Of a DNA stretch of 64,000 nucleotides, positions 35,080 to 46,771 are shown one piece after another. This stretch comes from Phoronis australis (lineage: Eukaryota; Phoronida; Phoronidae). Position numbers and translations under genes: made by a program. The first letter of the stretch is position 1, and each line of letters starts with the position of its first letter. The stretch lies in assembly GCA_002633005.1 (NCBI GenBank), contig NMRA01000301.1:398259-462258 (forward strand). The letters run 5' to 3'. The notes beneath the pieces were generated by a model. It saw nothing but the letters and a program-made list of their open reading frames with translations, had not been told where the DNA came from and searched no databases.

Positions 35080-36185
35080 AAAATTGCCACTAGAGGCATA
35101 CCGGTAGTCAGAATCATCCTAAAGTCGTCATCGTCCGTTGTCAACATCACATAAATACACTTGCTAAATTTGGTAAAGATCCTGCAAACGGTTTGGGAGA
35201 TACAGCCATGGGCGCAAAAAAAATGCCACTAGGAGGCGCCACAGTAATCAAAGTCATGGGAAATTCAGCGTCAACCGTCCCCTTCATAGTAAGAACATAC
35301 ATGCCAATTTTCACAATCATACTTATAGTGGTTTGGTTGATAGAGGGGTGGACGCCAAAAAACAGACTCAAAAACAGTAAAAATGGCCACTGGGTGTCGC
35401 AAACTAGGTCGAATCCATCCGAAAACGGGAGGATAGCGTCATCGCACTAATAGGTGCCTACATACCAAATTTCATGAAAATCCGTTAAGGACTTGTGAAG
35501 ATACAGAGGTAAACGTAAAAAAATAAAATTGCCACTAGGGGGCACACTGGTAGGCGGATCTGTCCAAAAGTCGTCATCGTCTGTTGTTAACATCATATAA
35601 ATACACTTATTAAATTTCGTAAAGATCCTGCGAACGGTTTAGGAGATACAGCCATAGGCGCAAAAAAAAAAAAACTGCCACTAGGAGGCGCCACAGTAGT
35701 CCAAATCGTCTGAAAATCATTGTCAGCTGTCTTCTTTATAGTAAGCACATACACGCCAATTTTCACAATCATCCTTTGAGCGGTTTGGTTGATAGAGGGG
35801 TGGACGCAAAAATACAGACTCGAAAACACTAAAAATGGCCACTAGGTGGCGCAAACTATGTCGAATCCATCTGAAAACGGCAGGATAGCGTCATCTCACT
35901 AATAGGTGCCTACATACCAAATTTCATGAAAATCCATTCAGGACTTTTGAAGATACAAAGGTAAGCGTAAAAAACTAAAATTGCCACTAGGGAACACACC
36001 GGTAGTCGGATCCATCCGAAACTTCGCACATGCCGTCCCATTCATGAATGGAACATATGTGCCAAATTTCATGAACATATGTCAAAGGGTTTTGGAGATA
36101 AAGCAGCGGACGCCGGACGGACGCCGCCCGGACGGACGGAGATGACGGCATAGTGCCTCCACATATAAATATGTGGGTGCATAAA
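35080..36185 (+). repeat. Array 2: tandem about 150-bp monomers with CTCF-like motif
   Basis: This is the same family and C-A-B order as array 1. Motif starts are 35087 (one base deleted), 35226, 35387, 35532, 35678, 35839 and 35984, all on the plus strand, with spacings 139, 161, 145, 146, 161 and 145. It ends in a GACGGACGGAGATGACGG stretch and the CACATATAAATATGTGGG palindrome, as array 1 and the fragment at 29945 do. Confidence 0.8.
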
Positions 36186-36599
36186 AAGGGAACTGTATTT
36201 TATTCTGAATTAATTTTGGATAGTTTTCTATGAAATGTTGATTAATTTCACAAATAATTCAACAACAAAAAGTAAACTTATATTCTCTAACGAAGCTCAA
36301 AAAAATTACAGGCTTGGAGCGCTGCTTCTCGTGACGTAGTTGGCGGGGGCAAAGTCGCTGTCCTGTGTTAGCGTGCAGTCAAGTGGTATTTTGCATATTG
36401 TCAGAATAAGAAATTTTAGTGTGAAATGTCGGATCACCAGGGATACTAGTTTGAGCCAAGGCAACACAAAGTGATACCCAGTCATCGTCATCGTCAGACG
36501 AAAATTTGCCGGTGCAACCAATCCGTATCAACAATTTACATTGGCGTGACTGTGCCGTGGGCAGTGTGGACTCAAGCCAGCAATTAAGTCAGCCAGCTG

Positions 36600-37140
36600 C
36601 CAGCCAATACTCAGCTCTGTAAACTTGAAGGGTCTGTTAGTTACCGCCTATAGCTGTATGAAAACTATCGTACCACTGTGTGTTGAGTTCCGTTAACCCC
36701 AAAATTTCAGACAGCCGTTGACTACCCGGGTATAGTTGACTTATGCTCGTCACCTTGTCGTAAAACTAAGGCTACCTTAACAAAAAGCTAAAAGTCTGGC
36801 GTGGGCGCATGCAAAATCTGGTATACACCACACTCACATTGTTCGTTGCAGCCGTTTAAGTGGAAAACAATCAAATAAATGTCATTTGGTAGCATAATTT
36901 GCTGCCTTTTGTAACAAAGAAGTGGGTCGTCCATTTCAAAAACACCACGCTCGTGACACGGCGCATGCGCCATTTCCAAAATTTGAGACGTCTTTCGGGA
37001 GATGACCACAGCTTCGCAGCATTAAGGTTGTTCTAAAATTCGGTTTGCTGGTATAAAAATACTAAAAACTTGTACCGAAATGAAACAAGTACCGATAATT
37101 TGTTGTAACATGTACGAAACCTAGGTACCGGCAGCGACAA
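36600..37140. repeat. Dispersed repeat, copy 1
   Basis: Aligns by eye with 49440-49900 over several hundred bases. Shared phrases include GCATGCAAAATCTGG, CACTCAC, TTTAAGTG-AAAACAAT, GCCATTTCCAAAATTT and AATTTGTTGT. No coding capacity is recognised and the ends are unclear. Confidence 0.65.
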
Positions 37141-37149
37141 ACACTTGAT

Positions 37150-38930
37150 AAAAGAATCGGAGAGAAAAGAAACTGGTAAAGGTCAGGTGACGTAATCGCA
37201 AAAAGCCGACTCAAGAGAACACATCACAATTTTAGCAGCGGCCGATGAACGATCGCTAAGTTTTCCAACACCAGTAAAAACTGAAGTTAATTTACTCTAG
37301 GAACCTGGTTCCTAGGTTTATTCAAGGATGAGATTAGTTTGAATGACATTAATTTTGAGTCAGATTTTATTTGTCCATTTTTTACCCATATCGGCTCAAA
37401 CCTGTAGGCCTATAATTAGTATACAGTTCTGGGCCAAGGCTTGGGTATTACCCAGCGATGGTATGCGATGACCATCCCTTTAGAAGACACCTTTTTCTAA
37501 GAGTTTGAGCAACCAGGTGCCATACAAAAAGGCATAGCGAACCTTTTACAGCACTGTAGCAAACAATAAAAATAAGGACGACAATGATAAATTATGATGT
37601 AAACTCGTCAAAATATGACATAAACAATGAATGTGTAAAGCAGCCGATACCCCGCCATTGACGTCACTGACACATCGGCCAATCAGCAATCGCTTTCAGA
37701 ATTCAGTGTTTTAACCATGAATACGAATCAGCTTTTGTTTGGCACGCAAGTCAGGCAAATGTTAGTTTTATTTGTACGTTAGAACCTGCAATTAACTGCA
37801 ACATTATTTTGACTACAGTCCCCTTTTAAGATTGGATAATCGAGGTGAACCCCAAAGTTCTTCCATTAAGAATTCAACAGAAACAGCTACACAGCAGCAA
37901 AATGCAGTTTTAATATTAAAAACATTCACATCAAAATCTGTTACGGTTATTTCTTTCTATATTTCAATCATTTACTACCAATAGGACCCAATTGTGAATT
38001 GGGATTACCTTGTTAGTTTCAGACATCTTTTTATACCACTAAAGTTGTGCCATTCATATTGCTGTTTTTATCTGTTTTTAATTTGTACCTTGATCCGTAA
38101 CAGTATATACCTTTATCAATGATGTACTAGTCGAAATCTACAAAATATGTTATCAACAATGATGACTCAAATGCTTCAAGAAATGATAAAGGGTGCTTCA
38201 CAAATGAAATTATAGGTATGAGTGCCACTGAATTAAAGATACCAATCCACTTCATTTGTTAAAGGCATTAAGAGCACCATTTCTGAAAACCAAATTTGAT
38301 GCTTTGGTTCATGTTTTGGGGTGGCATCATTTATTTCCATGATCAAGTTAGTGTAATTAATTACAGGGCTTGACGCTTAGCATAACGTCAACACAACAAG
38401 TTTGACCTGGCAAAATTCCTAGGCCGTGCATACATGCCTACGTAAGTATCAAAAAATTACTAACACATACAATGACTCTGGAGAAAAGTTAGTCTACATA
38501 ATTTGAACATATCCATGAAAATCTGTTGAGATTCACTCAAGCTTCCTTGGCTGTGAGCAATTTTGAGTAAGTTAAGTGAAATCATGTCCGTTCACAAACA
38601 AAAAGTCCAAGAGACACAACAAATTTCACCGGATATCTTCCCGCGCTACTTTTTACTAGAGTCAGCTGCAAGCTCACGTGCTCCACTCAGTCTTACGGTT
38701 GTTGTGACCTAACTTGCATGACGTCAACTGAAATAGTTTGTGGTTATTGCACGCGGAGAAAAAAGTTAGCGAAGAGCAAAAAAGTGAAGCTGGAATTCTT
38801 CGCCAAAGTCATCTTAAATCCCGTAGACATGCTTCATTGAGAATATGAATAGAATGTGGTGTGGTGTCATAGACACAGGGTTAGATGTGTAGTTAGTGTT
38901 CGCACTTTCAAGCTTTCAGCTTCTACGACT
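37150..38930. other. Gene-free stretch
   Basis: No gene, RNA or repeat recognised. Confidence 0.4.
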
Positions 38931-38949
38931 ACCTAGTCCTCTGAGACGA

Positions 38950-40180
38950 ATTAGGAAGGCATGTGTAAGACAAGCCTTGGTGGCCTTCAACTACCCCTAA
39001 TCAAGACTATTGCAGTACCTCGTCATGGTACACCATGATAACTGGGCACCCTACGGCCCCAGGCTAAATTTTGCAAGGGACGCCGGAAGAGGTTAGGCTC
39101 TTAAAGGTGCAACGTGCATGACCCATCGGTATATGGATATGCTCTGGCATTCACCAACCTAACTCCCAGCTAAGCACCCTTCAGTGATTGGGCTTAAGGC
39201 TTACTACCTAAAAAATTAGCTCTTGTGGCTGAGCGGACGTAGTGCCTTTCAGACGCTCTCCACATCCCTCACACTCAACGGTCAGAAAAACTGCAGAGAG
39301 CTGCAGATGAAGCCGACCCCTCATCAGAGAGACGAAGTGTCAGTTGTATACCTTAGTTGCCTTACGCACTCAACGTTCAAATGGGCAGGAGACGACGGAT
39401 TGTCTTCATGGTCAGGGGTCCGGGAGAGGTCACTCCTGGCTGCCACATCATGTGCGTGGCAGTTTACCAATACTAAGCCATCACCTCATCGGCGTCGGGT
39501 GGGCGTCAGGGGCAACAAATGATGGTGGGAGGGGTTCCTTAACCCTTATTGGTCAGTTGCCATCCACCTCAAGCCTGGCAGCCCCAGGTCTGTAGGGAAC
39601 TGACCCGCTGCGGTAAGCCTGCCCTTTTGGGCGTATGGGGCTTAGAGGTTGTCACAACCTCGACAGGATTATCGTTACTCCATCGCCTGCTCTAAGACTT
39701 ATTACTGAAGTAAACGTCCATACGGATGCTGGACAGCATGACTCAGGAAAGTGCAGCTGGACAGAACATCTACCGTGGTGCCAGAAAGCACAGACATATA
39801 AAGAAACGCAGAGGTAAAAAGCTGGCAAACGTGCCCGACAACTCAAGTACAAAAGACTTCAACTCAACCGTCTCAGGATTGGTTACTGCAGTATACGTGG
39901 CATATGTGGCAGCAAGCATGTACTAGAGAAAATCCGTGCGGGCTACAACATTCTCCTGTTTCAAGAAACCAAACTCAAGGACTTTGAGCTCGAGGGTTTC
40001 ATTTTTCCTAGAGAGGGCATCGCCACTGGCCTGGCATACGCGATCAACAAGGACAGCCACACCATGGCAGAGCTTGTGGATACTCACAGTTTCACTACCA
40101 CTGACAGGCAACTACAGATTATTAGTGTCACTGATCCTCGTTTCCGCAACCCATTCACACAAGTCAGTCTGTATATACGG
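38950..40180 (+). pseudogene. LINE 5' fragment with endonuclease start
   Basis: From 39870 a plus-strand frame reads RLRIGYCSIRGICGSKHVLE, then NILLFQETKLKDFELEGF and TTTDRQLQIISV. These are the opening blocks of an APE-type LINE endonuclease, including the QETK glutamate motif. It stops at about 40180, before the catalytic His and the reverse transcriptase. Upstream (39220-39860) a GC-rich stretch with stops and basic peptide resembles a LINE 5'UTR. TGGCTGAGCGG at 39230 matches a tRNA A box, but no B box follows. The fragment may belong to the same family as the LINE at 19.8-24.1 kb, but they do not overlap, so this cannot be tested here. Confidence 0.6.
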
Positions 40181-41030
40181 GGTAACTCCTCCCCTAAATG
40201 CGACTGTGATTGGATGCTAGGATAGCATGAACATATTTTGTAGTCAAGTCGCGTAGAATAAATTTGTTTTTAATGTCTTAGTGAATACAGGGTTAAAACT
40301 CCATTCAAAACAACCGGAAAACTGACCCATTGCAGCACATGCTTGGAGTAAACTTGCACACCTGTACTTGAATCCTGGAGGGCGATTAGTTAAGTTTTGA
40401 GTCTGATTTCGAAGACTAGTTTCTAGGCTCTGTATATATGTAAATAGCATGCTGTATGAACAGCACAGTAAACATCCAGCAAGTTAACTTGTCTTACACT
40501 CACCCTTCTGTTATTAAATTTTGGTGTCTTTATTGCAGAATGTGGCTTTAACTATTGTTGGATAAGACCGGCTACCCAGACAACACATCGTAGGCATTAA
40601 TGAACTGTAGCTCATGAGCATATGAATTCAGTTATCTGACCTCATAACGTATGTTTGTAGTCACAAAACATGGATGAAGCCAAGCGTGCAAATGCAGCTA
40701 AAGAACATTAAGTGGCTGGTGGTGTAGCACAGATATATTTCAGAGGTAGCTTTAAATTAAAGGAAAGTGAATAACTTTGTAATCAAATGTCTAAGCTTTC
40801 TAATTTCCACCTCGTATAACCAGATTGTACTTAGGGTTACTTTCACGGAAACTTGTTTGCACCATGGAATGTATAGGATTTACTGTTACTACGAATGTCA
40901 ACAAAACTGAAACTCTGACTTTTAAATTCATATTTCGAACAGTTGAAAATCATGATAGGTATTTCTAGGCACTATTTCTAGTCTAAGGATTGTGGGAAAA
41001 ATCTAACAGTGCTTCTCCAAAATAACATCT
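40181..41030. other. Stretch before the Gypsy element
   Basis: No 5' LTR or primer-binding site is recognisable, and there is no copy of the candidate 3' LTR sequence. The retroelement therefore appears 5'-truncated. Confidence 0.4.
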
Positions 41031-41031
41031 G

Positions 41032-41854
41032 TTCGAAAAAAACTTGGTTCGGCATCATCACTCTCAAATTTACAATAGAATGCAAGCAGACAGTGAGAGT
41101 GCAGAACAGTACATAAGGGCCACTCATCAACTGGCCTCGAGATGTCAATTTGGCACTTTTCAAGAGGAAATGATAATAGATAGACTCCTCTTGCGCATGA
41201 AAGCCATTGCTTTATCTACAGAATTACAAGTGAATGAAAACCTTTCACTTTCAACAGTAAGCAGTAAAATGCGTGCAAAAGAAGCTATTGTCGAACAACT
41301 ACAGTCTGAGACTTGGGTAGCAGCAATAAAAACCTGTGAAAACGTACCATCATCGACATCCTGCAAACAAGCAAAACGTAAACAGTGTAAATGAATATTG
41401 TGGTGATCACTGCTTACCCAGGAGATGCCCAGCTTTTGGACATACCTGTGAAAAGTGTGGTAAATGCAACCACTTTGCACAGGTGTGCGAACAAGCTAAG
41501 TCACTGTCGGAGATTACTGATAGTGACATGGACCCGAATGTTTTTCTCATTGGTGACATTACCACAGGAGACAATGATGTCAGCATAGACTCACTTGGAG
41601 TAATGTGGTTTAAAGAAATGGTGATCAATTTTCAGGTAGTTAAAGTAAAAGCAGACTCAGGGGCAAAGAAAAATGTCATTCCTAGATCAGTCTTAGCTAG
41701 ATTTATGCCTAACTATCAGATCACCGCAACAAATCTTAGATTTCAAGCTTACGGTGACTTTCCATTGAACATAGCGGGTGTCACCAATATCAAGTTCTCC
41801 CATAAGGAGACTGAGTATGAGTACCCATTCTATGTACTGGTTGATGATAATTGA
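41032..41854 (+). pseudogene. Ty3/Gypsy gag end, zinc knuckle and protease
   Basis: Two overlapping frames are present. The first (41044-41394) resembles Gypsy capsid, with ESAEQYIRATHQLASRC and a QF-GTFQEEMIIDRLL block. The second (41336-41854) starts with a nucleocapsid region, CLPRRCPAFGHTCEKCGKCN and HFAQVC, and continues into an aspartic protease whose active-site triad reads DSGA, followed by IPRSVLARF. Gag lacks its N-terminal part, and a frame change separates gag and protease. An insertion follows from about 41855. Confidence 0.8.
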
Positions 41855-44795
41855 CCTATCGCCAGGATTTTGATGACTTAACTGACCAATCAGAACGCAG
41901 CACTCATGGCACACCTTCATTTCCAAGCCGCCACTTTACCCGACAAACAACACATTGCCAGGTAAAACTTATTGTTTGTTTGTCGACATTTCGCAAAGGG
42001 GCAGAGCTTGCGATAGGTCAATTGCAAGGCAGTTCCACTATTACTGTAAACGTTCGGGTTAACGCCCATGCTCAGTTAACCGCCCACCCCCTACTTTAGG
42101 TGGATTTTCGATTTACCTGCCCACTGCTCGTTTAAACACCAATCTGCGTTTTTTTTAAATTTCCACTAAAGCGCCCACCTCTCGGTTAAGCGCCCATCTC
42201 CGACTTTTAAAGATTGAAGACTTAGCACCCAGTGCTACGCAAACGCGCGATTCCCTGACTTTTAGACCGATGATCACAACTAGAGAGCAACGACAGCCTC
42301 CGAGCCAGCGGTTTGGCAATGTGAATTATAATACAAGTAACGAATTCTTGTCTCGGGTCATGGATTTACTTCAAAATATAATACTTGAACGATTTGTCTC
42401 TTTATTTTCTTCCCATGTTCGCAAAGTTTAAGAACCCTGCTGGCTTCAATGCCTCCGCTTTTAGAGACGTGGTCTGCCGCGCTGAGTTTCTGTCTGCAGT
42501 GCACTAGATAAAACATATATTCCAAAAAAAATTGGGCCAGAGAAATGTGACAGTTGTTTTGCCAACCTTTCCACTTCGCTTTTGGTAGAGAGCTCTCAAT
42601 TTTGAAGAATTTCCATAACTCACAGAAAGATGTCAATTTCTCCCTATTTTGATGAATGAAATTGCCAGATTATCGAGGATGTGTAGCGACCGAACGGACA
42701 ATTTACCTTGCTGGCCGATTTGCTGTCTCTCGATTTCTGAATTCAAAGGTTGGCAGTACGTTACTGGATGTTTGTGTATCATCTTGAAGAAATAAAAAAC
42801 TGCAAGTCAAATTTTGTTTTTCGCTTATTGCATCTCAGACAAGTTGGCGTTAGCAGATTCCGCCAAAGTTGCTGGCGGTTCTTTACAGTACGATTTCTTG
42901 CGACAGGCCTAACTGTGAATTATCGTATCCACCTAGCCTTTTAGCTTCCCGAATATTTTTGTTTCTACATTGGACATTTTCAGCCTGAACAAAATTTTTA
43001 CCATTCGAGTCTGAGACATTTACGACATAACTAATTGAAAATAGGCGGCAGAGGTAATGACGTGCACGACGTTAGCTACGGGCATGGAACATCGGGTCCA
43101 GGGATCATCGAGCCGGGAAATATTGGAACAGACTTGACATCGTAGTTTTGGGTCATTGGAACGGAGGAATATCATAAAACACTGGGTTTTTTATAACAAC
43201 AGCTTAAAAGTACAGTCGCGCTGGTGCACTCCTTTACGCAGGGCTGTCGCTGTTCTCTTTTGATGTGCGATCTCTGAAGTGGTACACCATTGTAAGTTCC
43301 CACACTCTGGAGTGCATGTTACCTTGACAACAACATATGTGATTGACAGGTGACTCATACGTATGCGCGTGCTGAATCCAGCTGCAGTCTTTTGTCATAC
43401 AAAACAAGACCCATATTGAAAGAGGCTGTTAAATTACTTGATGGCATATCCAAGTCTAGTGACGGCATATTGCGCGCAAACAGCGAGACCGACCAGTGCC
43501 GCAGTGCGATATTGCTGTAGGTGATATTATAATAGTATAATCTGTACATATTGCGGGTAAAATAAATGTGTTTTTCGAGTTGCTTTACGTTTGCCAGGTA
43601 GGCCTGTCTATTTTACCCCCCCCCAAAAAAATGTTTGCGTAGGTTGGAATTTCCCGGTGGCAGGTACAAGACGTCTATAATCTTAGCTCGCATTTCCAAA
43701 TTTCATGTCGCCAATGCGACCTGCAGTTCGTTATGTCGAGCGCGGAGTCTCAGTTGCAAAACACTGACTCGGAAAGAACGCGTTGCTGGTTGAAGCTCTT
43801 CACTAATTTAGTCGTATAGCTGGGCAAACCACGGATGCCGGTTACCCGAAGAATTGGGGCTACATCTACGAATCGTTTTTTTCTGACGCAGATACATGTA
43901 CGAACTGGTAATTTTTTCCTCGGACTCTACTGTATGCGCTCACTAGGCTCATCCCTAGTCATAGAGTTAGTAATTTTAAAATAAAATCTTAAGCAAATGC
44001 TCGTTTCCGAGTAATGCCTTTGCGGTAACTTTTGACTGACGACTGGCTCATGTCTGCTTACCCCCGATTCTCATCTTCTTTGCGTGGCATGTTTCACGCA
44101 ATTGGAAGTGGGCAATGCCGGGCGATCCAGATCAAACAGCTAGTCAAAGAACCAAACGTTGAAAATGAGTCACGGAGTCTAATCTAATCTAATCTAATCT
44201 CCAACATAAACACCCCAGAATTTGTATTTCAAACTTTTAAATCTGGTCTTTGACTCGGAACTTGACAGCTAGCACCATAAATCTGATGTCTGATGTGACC
44301 TCTGCAACACGTGAAGCTCGCGCCCGCATGCGCGCATTTCTTAAGTGTAATTGCGCGAGAATAGTTGCAATCCAAGTTATTGTTACTGGTCGTCATGCGC
44401 ATTACAGCTCTAATAAGATCGCAGGACGGCACAGGGCTATTACTCACCAAATTTAATTGTGATTGACTAATCTGTGGGGAACAGAACATTTCTTGGGATC
44501 GTCTGCTGTTATGAAACTTTTAGCGGCATTTGCCGACTTGACATTAAAGCTCTTTGAAAAGTTCTACGCGTTCCGAGTACATGTGTCGTGTGGTACTCTG
44601 ATCATGAGGTAAGATTAACCACCCAGGGCGGTTGTCTGTCGTAATAAGCGTACATGTTCAGTTAACCGTCCACCTTGGATTTCTTGAAATTTTACATTTA
44701 AGCGCCCATGTCTGGTTAACCGCCCACCCCCGATTTTTTTGGGTTTGCCAATTTAACCGCCGAGGACGTTAACCCGGTAAGCTACAAAACACCGT
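41855..44795. mobile_element. Insertion splitting the Gypsy element between protease and RT
   Basis: The protease frame stops at 41854 and sequence typical of the region just before RT resumes at about 44800, leaving 2.9 kb of unrelated DNA. Near its two ends are related phrases: GTTAACGCCCATGCTCAGTTAACCGCCCACC and CGGTTAAGCGCCCATC at 42058-42200, TTTAAGCGCCCATGTCTGG and TTAACCGCCCACCCCCG at 44697-44736 (given in pieces). They may be terminal repeats. A (TCTAA)n microsatellite lies at 44178-44200. No transposase or other gene is recognised inside. Exact boundaries are unknown. Confidence 0.5.
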
Positions 44796-44800
44796 GTGCT

Positions 44801-45780
44801 ATGAGATTGATAGTGCATCCCAAAACTTGTAATGCAGTCTCTGTCATTGAGAATTACCCAGATTTACTTACAGGGGTGGGCAAACTCAACATGCAACACC
44901 ACATCCAACTGAAGCCTGATGCTGAAGCCTATGCGTGTCCAGCGAGACCTGTACCATATGCACTGCGAAAAAAGTTTAAGGATGAACTAGATTGACTTGA
45001 GAAAGCTGGAATAATCAGCAAGGGCAATGAAGTCACCCCCTATGTCAAGCAGATAGTCAATGAAGTCACCCCCTATGTCAAGCAGATAGTCAATGAAGTC
45101 ACCCCCTATGTCAAGCAGATAGTCAATGTTCTCAAAAGTGATGGCTCACTCCAGCTTTATCTCGACCCGCAAAGGCTAAATCAGAACATTGTTCGAGAAC
45201 GTAATGTCCTACCAAAGGTCTCAGAAATCTTCGCTCGATTGTCTGGCTGAGCAGCCTTTTCTACTCTGGATGCAACCTCGGGATTTCATCAAATCCTCCT
45301 GGATGACGAGTCCTTGAATCTGACGACATTTCTCACGATGCATCAGTGCTACCAGTTTCATCGTTTACCTTATGGAATTGTGAGCGGTAGTGAGGGATTT
45401 CACAAGGCAGTTTCAGAGCTACTACAAGACTTGGAAGGCATCGAAGTGTATATCCACGATATCTTAGTCCATGCACTAGACAGACACCTGCATGATGAAC
45501 GCCTTTGCAAGGTTCTCTCAATGACTTCAAGAGGCGGGCCTGAAACTAAACAGATCCAAGTGCAAGATAACCAGGGACGCTGTAACATTCATAGGCCAAA
45601 CCATTTCTAAGAATGGTCTGCAACCATCTACACAGGAAACCGAGGCAATCCCTTCTGTCAAAACCCCATCAAACAAGTAGGAAGTCAGATCTCTGCTGGG
45701 ATTGTTTATCTCTTCCAAGTTTTGCCCCAGGTTAGCAGAGATAAATAAACCACTACGAGACTTAGTGAAGAAAGATGTCA
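44801..45780 (+). pseudogene. Ty3/Gypsy reverse transcriptase (inactive)
   Basis: The frame opens with HHIQLKPDAEAYACPARPVP and DELD*LEKAGIIS, then an in-frame triplication, GSLQLYLDPQRLNQNI, an internal stop at 45249, FSTLDATSGFHQILLDDES, FHRLPYGIVSGSEGF and EVYIHDILVHA. The YxDD catalytic box is therefore YIHD, with the first Asp replaced by His. After a frameshift the connection domain follows (FIGQTISKNGL, RSLLGLF). Stops, shifts and the lost Asp make it non-functional. Confidence 0.85.
45025..45123 (+). repeat. 33-bp perfect triplication inside RT
   Basis: Three identical 33-bp units start at 45025, 45058 and 45091. Each encodes the same 11 residues (NEVTPYVKQIV) in frame, at the position where Gypsy RTs have a single copy of the segment before KKDGSLR. 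Confidence 0.95.
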
Positions 45781-46330
45781 TCTTCCATCGGACACAAGCC
45801 TGACCCAGCTCTAATGAGCATCAAAGCAATGGTCACAAAGGCGCTGACACTGGCATTTTATGACCCAACCAAAAAAGTAAGCGTGAACGTCGATGCCAGC
45901 TCACACTCATTAGGTGCAGTGTTGCTCCAAGAAAGACATTCGGTTGAATACGCAGCTCAAAGTCTCACAGATACACGATCTTGCTATGCACAAAATGAAA
46001 AAGAGCTTCTTGCTATTCAATTTGGTTTGACTCACTTTCACCAATACGTCTACGACAGGGAAGTGATGGTAGAAACTGATCACAAGCCGTTGATCAGCAT
46101 AATGACAAAAGCACTGTCTGAGATATCACCAAGGTTACACAGGATCATGATGAAAATACAATGATACCCTACTCAAAAGGTGGTGTACAAGTCAGGTAAG
46201 GTAATGATGATTTCGGATTACCTATCTCGGTCATGTCAACCTGGAACATTTAAGCAACAGCTAATAAGTGAGGACTCCATGTCACAGATCAGTGAAATAA
46301 TCATCGTCAATCCCGCGCAAAAGATGAAAT
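45775..46330 (+). pseudogene. Ty3/Gypsy RNase H and linker
   Basis: Carries VNVDASSHSLGAVLLQE (first catalytic Asp), NEKELLAIQFGL (Glu) and VETDHKPLISI (Asp), all hallmarks of the Gypsy RNase H. It is followed after a stop by VVYKSGKVMMISDYLSR, the tether to integrase. The frame ends near 46320. Confidence 0.85.
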
Positions 46331-46512
46331 AATTATGTCCAAGCCACAAGTGAAGACAGTACACTCCAGTTTAAAAAACGTTATGTAGAGAAAGGCTGGC
46401 CATTGCAATGCCGTCATCTAGCCACCAGATTTCTGGAATATCGGAAATGACTTAACCACTCATAACGACTTGATTTTCCTCAAGGACAGATTGGTGATTC
46501 CAGGCGGCAAAC

Positions 46513-46771
46513 AAAGAGAGATTCTAATCACATCGTTTTTTGGCCAAAGTACGATTAGAAAACGGACAATTGCCGCATAAATAAAGAAGTTCATGTTAAC
46601 TCATTGTTTCATCTTAATCAACAAGACATCATCAGGATATGTACAGTAGGCGATATTCTATCAAGTCACATCCATGTGGTAAAATGAGAGTGAGTGAGAG
46701 ATACAGGGAGTCGAGTTAACATGAACTTCTTTATTTGTGCGGCAACTGCCCATTTTCTAAAGAGAGATTCT
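46513..46771. mobile_element. 233-bp MITE in Gypsy integrase with 13-bp target duplication
   Basis: AAAGAGAGATTCT at 46513-46525 is repeated at 46759-46771. Between them lie inverted arms 46557-46602 and 46713-46758 (46 bp, few mismatches) beginning AGAAAACGG. Excising the insert and one duplicate restores the integrase zinc-binding frame (QREILDKLNEGHQ). The left end has about 31 bp outside the arm, beginning AATCACATCG, and part of that extra stretch is also found before the arm at 30321. It is the same TIR family as the element bearing array 1. Confidence 0.75.

Noticed and set aside
30590-36185. CRISPR array
   Set aside because: Monomers are homologous over their whole length of about 150 bp, not short repeats with unique spacers, and the DNA is eukaryotic.
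39219-39300. tRNA-like A box (TGGCTGAGCGG)
   Set aside because: No B box at the right distance and no cloverleaf could be drawn. More likely part of a LINE 5' region.
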